A DNA stretch of 64,000 bases from Nocardia sp. MH4 (lineage in GTDB: Bacteria; Actinomycetota; Actinomycetes; Mycobacteriales; Mycobacteriaceae): assembly GCF_019266065.1 (NCBI RefSeq), contig NZ_LPNR01000110.1, positions 62,001 through 126,000 of the forward strand, given 5' to 3'. The notes below the pieces were generated by a model. The model saw nothing but the letters and a program-made list of their open reading frames with translations, had not been told where the DNA came from and made no database searches. Numbering within the stretch: the stretch's first letter is position 1; the number at the start of each line of letters is the position of its first letter. Made by a program: the position numbers and the translations under genes. Shown here piece after piece: positions 1 through 8,706 of this stretch.

Positions 1-2
1 GC

Positions 3-392
3 GCGGACTTCCTGAACAATTTCAAGAACTTCGTGCTCGTGCTGCTGATGGTGTTCACGCCGTGGAGCGCGATCAACCTGATCGACTACTACCTGATCTC
101 GAAGGAACGGGTCGACCTGCCCGCGCTCTACGACCCGCACGGCCGCTACGGCGCCTGGAACGTGCCCGCGCTGGCCTGCTACGGCCTCGGCGTGCTGGCC
201 CAGATCCCGTTCCTGGCCCAGAAGCTCTACACCGGTCCGATCACCGAGCTGCTCGGCGGCGCCGACATCTCCTGGATCGTCGGCATCGTGTTCACCGCGG
301 CGATCTACTACCCGGTCGCCCGGCGCACCGCCAACCCGCCCGCGCGGATGATCTACCCCGCGCACACCGACATGGTCGACACCCGCACCTAG
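3..392 (+). CDS. NCS1-family nucleobase/hydantoin-type permease, C-terminal part
   Basis: Only the last 129 codons are in the window; the reading frame is open from base 3 and ends with TAG at 390-392. The visible part has hydrophobic membrane segments and the stretch SAINLIDYYLISKE, which is typical of the late helices of NCS1 (cytosine/purine/allantoin) permeases. It is an integral membrane transporter. The stop codon overlaps the AGGAGG ribosome site of hutI, so the two are co-transcribed. That neighbourhood suggests uptake of histidine, urocanate or a related imidazole, but the substrate is an inference. The 5' end is missing because of the window edge. Confidence 0.8.
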   Translation, partial: ADFLNNFKNFVLVLLMVFTPWSAINLIDYYLISKERVDLPALYDPHGRYGAWNVPALACYGLGVLAQIPFLAQKLYTGPITELLGGADISWIVGIVFTAAIYYPVARRTANPPARMIYPAHTDMVDTRT

Positions 393-405
393 GAGGACTC
401 CCCCA

Positions 406-1581
406 GTGCCCACCACCGCACTGACCGGCATCGGCACCCTGGTCACCAACGACCCCGCCCTGGGCGACGGCCCGCTCGGCCTGCGCCGCGACGCCGCCGT
501 CGTCTTCGACGACGCGACGGTGGTGTGGGTCGGCGACAGCGCCGACGCGCCCGCCGCCGACACCGGCGTCGACCTCGGCGGGCGCGCCGTGCTGCCCGGT
601 TTCGTCGAGACCCATTCGCACCTGGTGTTCGCGGGAGACCGGGCCGAAGAGTTCGCGGCCAGGATGGCTGGGCGCCCCTACGGCGCCGGCGGCATCCGCA
701 CCACCATCGAGGCCACCCGCGCCGCGACCGACGAGCAGCTCGCCGCGAACGTGGCACGACTGATGGACGAGTCGCTGCGCGCGGGCAGCACGACGGTCGA
801 ATGCAAGAGCGGCTACGGCCAGACCGTCACCGACGAACTGCGCAGCGTGCGGATCGCGGGCCGGTTCACCGACGAGGTGACCCTGCTCGCCGCGCACGTG
901 CCGCCGCCGGAGTACGCCGGGCGCGCCGACGACTACGTGGCGATGGTGTGCGCCGAGATGATCCCGGCGTGCGCGCCGCACGCCCGGTGGATCGACGTGT
1001 TCTGCGAGCAGGGCGCGTTCGACCGCGATCAGGCGCACGCCGTACTCTCGGCGGGCATCGCGCACGGTCTGGTACCGCGCGTGCACGGCAACCAGCTGCA
1101 CCAGGGTCCCGGCGTGCGACTCGCGGTGGAACTCGGCGCCGCGTCGGTGGATCACGTGACACATGTGAACGCCGCCGATATCGACGCGCTGGCGAGCAGC
1201 CAGACCGTGGCCACCCTGCTGCCGGGTGCCGACTTCTGCACGCGCAACAGCTATCCCGACGCTCGCGCTCTGCTCGACGCCGGTGTCACCGTGGCGCTGG
1301 GCGCGGACTGCAATCCCGGCACGAGCTACACGACGAGCCTGCCGTTCTGCATCGCGCTGGCGGTGCGCGAACTGCGCATGACTCCCGACGAAGCCGTCTG
1401 GGCGGCGACCGCGGGCGGCGCACGCGCACTGCGCCGCACCGACATCGGCGCGCTGACGCCCGGCGCGCGCGCCGACGCGATCGCGCTCGACGCCCCCTCC
1501 CACCTGCACCTGGCCTACCGCCCGGGTGTTCCGCTGATCGACCGGGTGTGGCGCGGCGGCGCGCTCGCCGCCACGAAATGA
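406..1581 (+). CDS. hutI: Imidazolonepropionase
   Basis: This 391-residue amidohydrolase opens the ring of 4-imidazolone-5-propionate to give N-formimino-L-glutamate, the third step of histidine degradation, in the cytosol. The metal-binding pair H70-x-H72 sits in ETHSHLVFAGDR, followed by the HutI signature AARMAGRPYGAGGI. Later VHGNQLHQG and GADCNPGTS supply further metal and substrate residues. The GTG start at 406 is chosen because AGGAGG at 391-396 lies 9 bases upstream. It is followed after 10 bases by hutG. hutU and hutH are not in view and would lie to the left or elsewhere. Confidence 0.95.
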   Translation: MPTTALTGIGTLVTNDPALGDGPLGLRRDAAVVFDDATVVWVGDSADAPAADTGVDLGGRAVLPGFVETHSHLVFAGDRAEEFAARMAGRPYGAGGIRTTIEATRAATDEQLAANVARLMDESLRAGSTTVECKSGYGQTVTDELRSVRIAGRFTDEVTLLAAHVPPPEYAGRADDYVAMVCAEMIPACAPHARWIDVFCEQGAFDRDQAHAVLSAGIAHGLVPRVHGNQLHQGPGVRLAVELGAASVDHVTHVNAADIDALASSQTVATLLPGADFCTRNSYPDARALLDAGVTVALGADCNPGTSYTTSLPFCIALAVRELRMTPDEAVWAATAGGARALRRTDIGALTPGARADAIALDAPSHLHLAYRPGVPLIDRVWRGGALAATK

Positions 1582-1591
1582 GGTCCACCCG

Positions 1592-2512
1592 ATGACATCC
1601 GACTCCGCGTGGACCGGCCGGATCGACGGCACCACTCCCGACCACCTGCGCTGGCACCAGGCCGTCGCCCCGTACGCGCCGGGTACCGATCCCGGCGCGT
1701 GCGTGTTCGTCGGCTTCGCCAGTGACGAAGGGGTGCGGCGCAACAAGGGCAGAACCGGTGCCGCGCAAGGCCCGGAGGCGTTGCGCCGGGCGCTGTCGCC
1801 GATGGCGCTCGGCACGGCACTGCGCGCCTTCGACGCGGGCACGGTCGCCGTCACCGACGGCCGGCTCGAGGACGGCCAGCGCCGGCTGGGCGCGACGGTG
1901 TCGGAGCTGCTGGACGCGGGCGCGTTCCCGGTCGTACTCGGCGGCGGGCACGAAGTCGCCTACGGGACCTACCTCGGGGTGGCGGGCGCGGCGCGGCGCG
2001 CACCGGGCACGATCGTCGGAATCCTCAATCTGGACGCGCATTTCGACCTGCGCCCCGATCCGGTGCCCAGCTCCGGGACCCCGTTCCGGCAGATCCTCGA
2101 GCGCGATCCCGACGTGCGGTACGCGGTGCTGGGGATCAGTCAGCCCAGTAACACCACCGTCCTGTTCGACACCGCCGACCGGTTCGGCGTGCGATATCTG
2201 CTCGACGACGACTGCGCGCCGGAGCGGGTCGCCGCGTTCGTCGCGGAGTTCCTGGCCGGGATCGATCTGCTCTACCTGACCATCGACCTCGATGTCCTGC
2301 CCGCCGCGGTCGCGCCGGGGGTCAGCGCGCCCGCCGCCTACGGCGTCCCGCTCTCGACGATCCAGGCCGTCTGCGACCAGGTCACCGCCTCCGGCAGGCT
2401 CGCCGTCGTCGATGTCGCCGAACTCAATCCGGACCTCGATATCGACCAGCGCACCGCCCGCACCGCGGCCCGGCTGCTGCACCGCCTCGTCACCCGGCAC
2501 GTGCGTGGCTGA
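1592..2512 (+). CDS. hutG: Formimidoylglutamase (arginase family)
   Basis: This 306-residue protein of the ureohydrolase superfamily hydrolyses N-formimino-L-glutamate to glutamate and formamide, ending the hut pathway. The binuclear Mn ligands are visible: H120 in GGGHEVAYG, D148/H150/D152 in NLDAHFD, and the TIDLDVL motif near residue 228. Agmatinase and arginase share these motifs, but placement directly behind hutI makes formimidoylglutamase much the likeliest. A GAGG site precedes ATG 1592. This branch releases formamide and does not transfer the formimino group to tetrahydrofolate. Confidence 0.92.
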   Translation: MTSDSAWTGRIDGTTPDHLRWHQAVAPYAPGTDPGACVFVGFASDEGVRRNKGRTGAAQGPEALRRALSPMALGTALRAFDAGTVAVTDGRLEDGQRRLGATVSELLDAGAFPVVLGGGHEVAYGTYLGVAGAARRAPGTIVGILNLDAHFDLRPDPVPSSGTPFRQILERDPDVRYAVLGISQPSNTTVLFDTADRFGVRYLLDDDCAPERVAAFVAEFLAGIDLLYLTIDLDVLPAAVAPGVSAPAAYGVPLSTIQAVCDQVTASGRLAVVDVAELNPDLDIDQRTARTAARLLHRLVTRHVRG

Positions 2513-2531
2513 GCTCGACGATCTTGCGCAT

Positions 2532-2550
2532 TAAGGCTTGCCTACCCTAA
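2532..2550 (+). promoter_or_regulatory. Iron-box-like site (IdeR/DtxR type) before siderophore operon
   Basis: The 19 bases TAAGGCTTGCCTACCCTAA match the mycobacterial/corynebacterial iron-box consensus TTAGGTTAGGCTAACCTAA at 14 of 19 positions. The site starts 20 bases after hutG and lies about 160 bases before the first permease gene. Repression by Fe(II)-IdeR under iron sufficiency is inferred from the site and the operon content. The 150 bases between the box and the permease contain no convincing gene. Confidence 0.6.
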
Positions 2551-2710
2551 AGTCTCTCGCGATCCGGTTCGCAACCTTCGCATCTCGGCGGTGGTGACGA
2601 CCGCGCCGTCGCCTCGCACCCGCCCGTCGACCGATCCGCACGCACCACAGCGTCTTCCGCCTGCCCGACGGCCAGGTGCGCTCGGTCGTGCGCGATGAGG
2701 AATGCCCACC

Positions 2711-3721
2711 GTGTCCACTCCCGTCCTGCGAAGTCCGGCGCTGCGCCGTACCGCGGTCTTCGCGCTCGGCGCCGCCGCGCTGACGCTGTGCGTCGTACTG
2801 AGTCTCGCGCTCGGCTCCCGGTCGGTGCCCGTCGGCACCGTCGTCGACGCCATCCTGGGCCACGGCACCGATCGGGATGCCGCGGTGATCACCGGAATGC
2901 GGTGGCCGCGCACGGTCGTCGGGCTCGTGGTCGGGGCCGCGCTGGGCCTGGCCGGCGCCGTCGTGCAGGGGGTGAGCCGCAATCCGCTGGCCGCGCCGAC
3001 GACCCTCGGAATCAACGCCGGGGCCGCGCTGGCCGTGGTCACCGCCATCTACGCGCTCGGCCTGAGCCAGCCCGGACAGTACGTCTGGTTCGCCTTCGCC
3101 GGCGCCGCCGTCGCGGCGGCGACCACCCTGACCCTCGGGCGCCGGTCCGGCGATCTGGACCCGATCCGGCTCGTGCTGGGCGGCACCGTCGTGCAGCTGG
3201 TGCTGGCCTCGTGGACCTCGGCGGTCCTGCTGTTCAGCGAGCGCACCCTCGACGAGGCCCGCTTCTGGCTGGTCGGTTCCATCGCGGGACGTGAACTGTC
3301 GGTGCTGATTCCGCTGCTGCCGCTGTTCGCGGTCGGCGCGGTCGTCGGGCTGGCGATCACCTCCGGGCTCAACGCGCTGGCCCTCGGCGACGAAGCGGCC
3401 GAGGCGCTGGGCGTGCCGGTCACCCGGATCAGGGTCGCGGGCATGGTCGCGGTCGTCCTGCTGGCCGGCGCCGCGGTGGCCGTGGCCGGGCCGATCGCGT
3501 TCATCGGGCTGGCCGCGCCGCATCTGGTGCGGCTGGTCGCGGGCACCGATCACCGGGTGCTGGTGCCCGGCTGCCTGCTCGCCGGGCCGCTGTTGCTGCT
3601 GAGCGCCGACATCGTCGGCCGGATGATCATGCGCCCGACAGAGGTCGAGGTCGGCATCGTCACGGCGTTCCTCGGGGCGCCGCTGCTGGCCGTACTCGCG
3701 ACGCGGAAGGTGCGCCGATGA
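2711..3721 (+). CDS. FecCD-type iron-siderophore ABC permease, first subunit
   Basis: A 336-residue integral membrane subunit of a BtuC/FecCD-type importer that moves ferric siderophores across the inner membrane. The family hallmarks are present: MRWPRTVVGLVVGAALGLAG, the NPLAAPTTLGINAGA loop after helix 3, and GPIAFIGLAAPHLVR near the C-terminus, which contacts the ATPase. I take GTG 2711 as start because AGGA at 2698-2701 is 9 bases upstream; ATG 2702 would abut that site. The stop overlaps the next gene as ATGA. It is the first gene of a four-gene operon behind an iron-box-like site. Confidence 0.88.
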   Translation: MSTPVLRSPALRRTAVFALGAAALTLCVVLSLALGSRSVPVGTVVDAILGHGTDRDAAVITGMRWPRTVVGLVVGAALGLAGAVVQGVSRNPLAAPTTLGINAGAALAVVTAIYALGLSQPGQYVWFAFAGAAVAAATTLTLGRRSGDLDPIRLVLGGTVVQLVLASWTSAVLLFSERTLDEARFWLVGSIAGRELSVLIPLLPLFAVGAVVGLAITSGLNALALGDEAAEALGVPVTRIRVAGMVAVVLLAGAAVAVAGPIAFIGLAAPHLVRLVAGTDHRVLVPGCLLAGPLLLLSADIVGRMIMRPTEVEVGIVTAFLGAPLLAVLATRKVRR

Positions 3722-4764
3722 CCACCCTGGTAACCACTTCGACGACCGCGCGGGTCCGGCTGCTCGCCGTGGTCCTGACCGTCGCGCTGCTGGCGCTCGT
3801 GACCGTCGCGCTGCTGGCGCTCGTGACCGTCGCGCTCGCCACCGGCGAGGTGTCGATGGACGCGCTCACCGCGCTGCGGGCCGCGATCGGGCTCGGCGAT
3901 CGCGGAGACGTCTACGTCGTGCAGGAGTTCCGCGCGCCCCGGATCGCGGCGGGTGTCGTCGCGGGCGCCGGGCTGGCCGTGGCGGGCGGGGTGCTGCAAC
4001 GGCTGTTCCGCAATCCGCTCGCCTCCCCCGACGTGATCGGCGTGACCGGCGGCGCCTCGCTCGGCGCGGTGGTCGTGCTGGCCGCGGGCGCGAGCCAGTA
4101 CTCGATTCCGCTCGCCGCGCTGGCGGGCGGCATGGTCGCCGCGGTCGCGCTCGGCGCGATCGGGTGGCGGTCGCAGTTGTCCACCGCCCGGCTGGTGCTG
4201 GTCGGCCTGGCGATCCAGGCCGGACTCGCCGCGGCGGTGAATCTGGTGATCGTGCGCTTCCCCCGGGAGCTGGCGGGATCGGCGATGCACTGGACCGCCG
4301 GTTCGCTCTACGGCCGCACCTGGCCGGAGGTCACCGGCGCCGCCCTCGGCTCCGTCGTCGTACTCGTCGCCCTGTGCGTGCAGTACCGCACCCTGGCCGT
4401 GCTCGACCTCGGCGACGACTCGGCGGGCGGTCTCGGCGTCGGCGTCTCGGGGGCGCGGCTGCGGCTGCTGTGTACCGCGGTGGCGCTGGCGGCGCTGGCC
4501 GTGGCCATCTCCGGGCCGATCGTGTTCGTCGCGCTCGCCGTGCCGCAGCTGGTGCGACTGCTGTGCGGGCCACCGACTGCGGCGACCCTCGCCGTCACCG
4601 GTCTGGCCGGCGCGACCCTGCTCACCGCCGCCGACTTCATCGCGCAGAACCTGCTGCCGGTGCGGGGACTGCCGGTCGGCGTCGTCACCACGACCGTCGG
4701 CGCACCGTGGCTGCTGTGGCTGCTCGTGCGCGACAGCAACCCGGCGAATCGGAGGACCGCATGA
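3718..4764 (+). CDS. FecCD-type iron-siderophore ABC permease, second subunit
   Basis: A 348-residue partner of the preceding permease, forming the heterodimeric membrane channel. It shows FRAPRIAAGVVAGAGLAVAGG, RNPLASPDVIGVTGGA and GPIVFVALAVPQLVRL, all standard FecCD landmarks. ATG 3718 overlaps the previous stop (ATGA), so the two are translationally coupled. The first membrane helix is lengthened by an exact 24-base tandem duplication (3781-3804 and 3805-3828), which repeats eight residues in frame. Whether this changes function cannot be seen. The stop overlaps the ATPase start, again as ATGA. Confidence 0.88.
   Translation: MTTLVTTSTTARVRLLAVVLTVALLALVTVALLALVTVALATGEVSMDALTALRAAIGLGDRGDVYVVQEFRAPRIAAGVVAGAGLAVAGGVLQRLFRNPLASPDVIGVTGGASLGAVVVLAAGASQYSIPLAALAGGMVAAVALGAIGWRSQLSTARLVLVGLAIQAGLAAAVNLVIVRFPRELAGSAMHWTAGSLYGRTWPEVTGAALGSVVVLVALCVQYRTLAVLDLGDDSAGGLGVGVSGARLRLLCTAVALAALAVAISGPIVFVALAVPQLVRLLCGPPTAATLAVTGLAGATLLTAADFIAQNLLPVRGLPVGVVTTTVGAPWLLWLLVRDSNPANRRTA
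3781..3828 (+). repeat. Exact 24-base tandem duplication inside permease helix 1
   Basis: Two identical 24-base copies run head to tail at 3781-3804 and 3805-3828, and the first eight bases of a third copy follow. Each copy encodes VALLALVT, so the repeat is in frame and stays hydrophobic. Confidence 0.9.
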
Positions 4765-5573
4765 CCGAGCAACCGCGCAACGAACTCGCCACCCGCGACC
4801 TGGCCTTGCGCTACGGCGAGCGCACCATCATCGACGGCCTCGACCTGGTACTGCCCGGGCACGCCGTCACCGCGATCGTCGGCCCCAACGCCTGCGGCAA
4901 GTCGACGCTGCTGCGCGGCCTGACCCGGCTGCTGCGGCCCGCGGGCGGCACCGTCACCCTCGACGGCGCCGACATCCACCGGATGTCCGCCCGCACCCTG
5001 GCCTTGCGTCTGGGCCTGCTCCCCCAGCAGCCGATCACCCCCGAGGCCATCACCGTCGAAGCGTTGGTGCGCCTGGGCCGCTACCCGCATCAGAAGATGC
5101 TGCGACCCTGGTCGGCGAGCGACCAGGCCGCGGTCGAGGAGGCGATGGCGCGCACGGGCACCACCGCGCTGCGGGAGCTGTCCGTCGACCAGCTCTCCGG
5201 CGGACAGCGGCAACGCGCCTGGATCGCCCTGGCACTGGCCCAGGACACCGATCTGCTGCTGCTCGACGAGCCGACCACCTTCCTGGATCTGCGCCACCAA
5301 CTCGACGTGCTCGACCTGGTCGCCGATCTCAACGCCGACGCGGGCCGCACGGTGATCATGGTGCTGCACGATCTCGGCCAGGCCGCCCGCTACGCCGATC
5401 ACCTGGTGGTCCTGCGCGACGGCGCGCTGGCCGCGGCCGGTCCGCCGGCGCAGGTGCTCGACGCCGACCTGGTGCGCACCGTCTTCGACGTGGAGTGCCG
5501 GGTGATCCCCGATCCGGAAACCGGGACACCGCTGGTGGTGCCGCTGGGCCGGGCGGCCCGGGCCCGCGTCTGA
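4761..5573 (+). CDS. Iron-siderophore ABC transporter ATPase (FecE/FepC type)
   Basis: A 270-residue cytoplasmic ATPase powering the two FecCD permeases. Walker A is GPNACGKST at residues 41-49, followed by the Q-loop in GLLPQQPITPE, the signature LSGGQRQR, Walker B LLLLDEPTTFLD and the switch histidine in VLHDL. The GRYPHQKMLRPWS segment is typical of siderophore-type (FepC) ATPases. The start is ATG 4761 with GGAGG just upstream; longer in-frame extensions would run through the permease gene. ATGA overlap with that gene supports the start. Confidence 0.93.
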   Translation: MTEQPRNELATRDLALRYGERTIIDGLDLVLPGHAVTAIVGPNACGKSTLLRGLTRLLRPAGGTVTLDGADIHRMSARTLALRLGLLPQQPITPEAITVEALVRLGRYPHQKMLRPWSASDQAAVEEAMARTGTTALRELSVDQLSGGQRQRAWIALALAQDTDLLLLDEPTTFLDLRHQLDVLDLVADLNADAGRTVIMVLHDLGQAARYADHLVVLRDGALAAAGPPAQVLDADLVRTVFDVECRVIPDPETGTPLVVPLGRAARARV

Positions 5574-5635
5574 CCTCCCCTCCCCGGCGGCCCGCTCCGG
5601 GTCGCCGGCGTCCCCCACCAGAAATGAGGACCGTC

Positions 5636-6652
5636 ATGTCCCTTCGACGTCTCCGCGCCCGCGGACTCCGCCGGGCAGGCACCGTCGCCGCGGGCGCGCT
5701 CATCGCGTTCGGCACGCTCGTCGGCTGCGGCACCGACACCGCCACGACCGGCGGCACGAACACCGCCGCCGACGCGACCAGCTTCCCGCGCACCCTCGAC
5801 ACCGTCATGGGCCAGGTGACCATCCCGCGCGTCCCGCAGCGCGTGGTCGTCCTCGACACCGCCGAACTCGACTCGACCACCCTGCTCGGCGTGACGCCGG
5901 TCGGCGCGGTCATCCCGCACACCAAGACCGCGGGCGGCTTCCCCGATTACCTGAAGGCGGGCCTGGACGGCGTCACCGATGTCGGCCCGCTGCTCGAGCC
6001 GAATCTCGAGCGGATCGCCTCGCTGAAGCCCGACCTGATCCTGTCCTCGAAGATCCGGCACGAGAAGATCTACGACAAGCTCAGCGGGATCGCGCCGACC
6101 GTGTTCACCGAGACCACCGGCGGCCCGTGGAAGGCCAACCTGGCCGTGCACGCCAAGGCCCTCGGCCTCGACCAGCAGGCCGCGGACGCGCTGCGCAAGT
6201 ACGAGACCCGCGCGCAGGCGCTGGGCGCGGCGATCAAGGCGAAGAACAACGGCGTCACCCCGTCGGCCTCGGTGGTCCGCTTCCTGGCCGGCCCGACCCG
6301 GCTGTATCTGACGCAGTCGTTCAGCGGTGTCGTACTGGCCGATGTCGGTCTCACGCGACCGGCCAACCAGGTCTCGAGCGACACCAAGAAGACCATGCTC
6401 GAGGTGAGCCCGGAACAGATCGACGGCGCCGACGCCGACCTCATCTTCGTCGCCACCATCGACGACCCGGGCAAGACGCCCAAGAACGCCGTCACCAGCA
6501 GCCCGGTGTGGCGCGATCTGGCCGCGGTGCAGAACGGCAAGGTCTACGAGGTGCCGGACGAGACCTGGATGTCGGGCATCGGCGTGCAGGCGGCGCAGCG
6601 GATGCTGGCCGACATCGCCCAGGCCACCGGCGTGCCGCTGCCCGCCGAGTGA
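5636..6652 (+). CDS. Iron-siderophore-binding lipoprotein (FecB/FhuD type)
   Basis: A 338-residue extracytoplasmic receptor that captures the ferric siderophore and delivers it to the permease pair. A basic n-region and hydrophobic core lead to the lipobox LVGC with Cys31 as lipidation site. The mature part has the class III binding-protein layout: RVPQRVVVLDTAELD, then PNLERIASLKPDLIL, and a C-terminal lobe ending in a conserved helix. ATG 5636 has AGGA 5 bases upstream; ATG 5624 is the in-frame alternative. It closes the uptake operon, 62 bases after the ATPase. The siderophore is unknown. Confidence 0.9.
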   Translation: MSLRRLRARGLRRAGTVAAGALIAFGTLVGCGTDTATTGGTNTAADATSFPRTLDTVMGQVTIPRVPQRVVVLDTAELDSTTLLGVTPVGAVIPHTKTAGGFPDYLKAGLDGVTDVGPLLEPNLERIASLKPDLILSSKIRHEKIYDKLSGIAPTVFTETTGGPWKANLAVHAKALGLDQQAADALRKYETRAQALGAAIKAKNNGVTPSASVVRFLAGPTRLYLTQSFSGVVLADVGLTRPANQVSSDTKKTMLEVSPEQIDGADADLIFVATIDDPGKTPKNAVTSSPVWRDLAAVQNGKVYEVPDETWMSGIGVQAAQRMLADIAQATGVPLPAE

Positions 6653-6662
6653 GCGCGCGGGA

Positions 6663-6990
6663 TCAGAAGTAGCGCAGCCGGCCAGAGATCCAGGCCATCG
6701 TCGTGCTGAGCACGGTGACCAGGATGCCGGATCGGGTGAACTGTCAGAAGGAGATCTGCTGGCCGGCGCGGGCGGCGATGCCGAGGGCGACGACATTCGC
6801 GCCGGCCGCGACGGCGGCGCCATGGTGGCGGTGTCGGGGATGTTGTCGACGAACGCCGCTCGCAGCGCCGGCCCGAAGACCAGCGCGGTAGCGGCCAGGA
6901 CGTAGTTGTCGCCGACCAGGTCGGTCGCGGTGGCGCCGATCGCCGCGATCAAGAGCTGATCGATCCGCGAGTACGGCGACGACCCCGCGC
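6663..6990 (-). pseudogene. Remnant of an ArsB/NhaD-type (ion transporter superfamily) permease, C-terminal end
   Basis: Read on the minus strand, the segment first encodes ATDLVGDNYVLAATAL and then FVDNIPDTATMAP. In another frame it continues with GANVVALGIAARAGQQISF, then a TGA where the family has Trp, then QFTRSGILVTVLST and the ending GRLRYF before a stop at 6663-6665. These are the last helices of ArsB/CitT-type permeases in correct order. At least one frameshift with an internal deletion and one nonsense codon break them. No upstream part of the gene remains. It occupies almost the whole gap between the siderophore operon and the antiporter gene; nothing else was seen there. Confidence 0.72.
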
Positions 6991-7019
6991 CGCGGACACA
7001 CGAGCGTCGTCGACAGCGG

Positions 7020-8219
7020 TCACTCCGCGACGGAGTCCACGCGCAGAGTCTGCTTGCGCGAGACGGTGGCCCGCATGACCGGTTCGACGATGCGCGCCGC
7101 GATCGGCCCGATGATCGCCATCAGCAGCACATACGTGGTCGCCAGCGCGGCGAACTCGTCGGGCACCGCGCCCGCGGCCACCGCCAGACCCGCGATGACG
7201 ATCGAGAACTCACCGCGCGCGACCAGCGCGGCACCGGCCCGCGCCCGGCCCAGCTGCGAGGCACCGGCGCGTTGGGCCGCCCACCAGCCGGTGGCGATCT
7301 TGGTCGCGGTGGTGACCACGGCCAGCAACACCGCCCAGCCCAACACCGGCGGGATCGTCCGCGGATCGGTACTCAGACCGAACAGCACGAAGAACATCGC
7401 CGCGAACAGATCGCGCAGCGGCTCGAGGATCTTGGTGGCGTCGTGCGCGGTCGAATCGGAGATCGCGATACCGAGCAGGAACGCGCCGACCGCCGCCGAC
7501 ACCTGCACCGCCGAGGCCACACCGGCGACCAGCAGCGCCGAGCCCAGCAGCTTGAGCAGGAAGATCTCCCGGTCCTCGCTGGCCACGATCGCCGAGACGT
7601 ACTTGCCGTAGCGCAGCGCCACGACCAGCACCACCGTCACCGCGACCAGCGCGATCCCCACGGTGGTCAGGCCCGCCATGAAGCCGACACCGGCCAGCAC
7701 CGCGGTCAGCACCGGCAAGTAGATGGCCATCGCCAGATCCTCGAACACCAGGATCGACAGGATCGTCGGCGTCTCGCGGTTACCCAGCCTGCCCAGATCG
7801 TTGAGTACCTTGGCGACGATGCCCGACGACGAGATGTAGGTGACGCCCGCCATCGCGATCGCCCCGGTCGGACCCAATCCGAGCATCAGCGCGACGATCA
7901 CCCCCGGCGTCGCGTTGAGCACCAGGTCTAGCAGGCCCGCCGTCCACGACTTGCGCATGCCCGTGACGAGTTCACCCGCGGTGTACTCCAGCCCGAGCAG
8001 CAACAACAGCAGCACGACACCGATCTCGCTGGCGAGGTGGATGAAGTCCTCCACCTCGTGCAACTGGATCAGGCCGCCGGTGCCGAAGACCAGCCCCCCG
8101 AGCAGATAGAGCGGGATCGGCGAGAGGCCGACCTTGCCGGCGATCCGCCCGAGCACCCCCAACCCGAAGAACACCGCCCCCAACTGGATCAATGCCAGCG
8201 CGGTTCCCGTGAGCTGCAC
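7020..8219 (-). CDS. CPA2-family K+(cation)/H+ antiporter, KhtU-like
   Basis: A 399-residue membrane antiporter of the KefB/KhtU group with about 12 hydrophobic segments. Landmarks are LPIYLLGGLVFG-like helix 2 (here PIPLYLLGGLVFG), SSSGIVAKVLNDLGRLGNRE, SILVFEDLAMAIYLP with the conserved acidic residue in FED, and GAFLLGIAISDS. It lacks a C-terminal TrkA-N domain, as expected when regulation comes from a separate TrkA-C subunit. GTG 8219 is chosen as start because longer forms would overlap the upstream regulatory gene, which ends at 8224. Exchange of K+ or other monovalent cations for protons is the family role. Confidence 0.87.
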   Translation of the reverse strand: MQLTGTALALIQLGAVFFGLGVLGRIAGKVGLSPIPLYLLGGLVFGTGGLIQLHEVEDFIHLASEIGVVLLLLLLGLEYTAGELVTGMRKSWTAGLLDLVLNATPGVIVALMLGLGPTGAIAMAGVTYISSSGIVAKVLNDLGRLGNRETPTILSILVFEDLAMAIYLPVLTAVLAGVGFMAGLTTVGIALVAVTVVLVVALRYGKYVSAIVASEDREIFLLKLLGSALLVAGVASAVQVSAAVGAFLLGIAISDSTAHDATKILEPLRDLFAAMFFVLFGLSTDPRTIPPVLGWAVLLAVVTTATKIATGWWAAQRAGASQLGRARAGAALVARGEFSIVIAGLAVAAGAVPDEFAALATTYVLLMAIIGPIAARIVEPVMRATVSRKQTLRVDSVAE

Positions 8220-8223
8220 GCGC

Positions 8224-8706
8224 TCAGCCGTCGGAGAGGATCGCAGCGGCGGCGTCGAGCCCGGCATTGGTGCCGACCACGACCACCATGTCACCACCGA
8301 CGAACCCGAACTCGGGACCCGGCGAGGCGTGCACCTGGCCCGCCCGCAGGACCGCCACGATCGAGGCGAGGGTCCTGGTCCGCATCTCGGTCTCGCCCAG
8401 GCGCCGCCCGGCGTAGGGCGAGTTCGGCGGCACCGGCAGCGAGCGCGTGCTCACGCCGTCGAGATCGCGGTGCTCTTCGCGCAGTTGCGCCACCAGCTGG
8501 GGCGCACCGAGCAGACTCGCCAGGGTGCGAGCCTCGGTGTCGGACAACGGAACCTGCACGGTCGAGTCCGGGTCGCCGATCTTGGTGAAGATCAGGTCGA
8601 TACCGCCGTCCCGGTGGTCGACGACACCGATCCGGCGGTCCACCTTCGTCAGCGAAAACTCTTTCCGGACACCGATTCCCGGCAGGGACGTGACATCTAC
8701 ATTCAT
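8224..8706 (-). CDS. Antiporter regulatory subunit with TrkA-C (RCK-C) domain, KhtT-like, copy 1
   Basis: A 160-residue soluble protein with an N-terminal strand-rich segment (MNVDVTSLPGIGV) and a C-terminal TrkA-C domain (about residues 78-158) with RRLGETEMRTRT and GDMVVVVGT. KhtT-type subunits bind nucleotide ligands or sense pH and gate the adjacent antiporter at the membrane. The gene ends 4 bases before the antiporter start, so the pair is coupled. A close paralogue lies immediately upstream (8767-9246), which is unusual for this system. Confidence 0.83.
   Translation of the reverse strand: MNVDVTSLPGIGVRKEFSLTKVDRRIGVVDHRDGGIDLIFTKIGDPDSTVQVPLSDTEARTLASLLGAPQLVAQLREEHRDLDGVSTRSLPVPPNSPYAGRRLGETEMRTRTLASIVAVLRAGQVHASPGPEFGFVGGDMVVVVGTNAGLDAAAAILSDG

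Noticed and set aside
2593..2700. Possible short leader peptide before the siderophore permease
   Set aside because: Frames are open only by composition. No start with a ribosome site and no attenuator-like hairpin were seen.
4164..4760. N-terminal extension of the siderophore ATPase
   Set aside because: It runs through the permease gene in another frame; ATG 4761 has a good ribosome site and an ATGA overlap.
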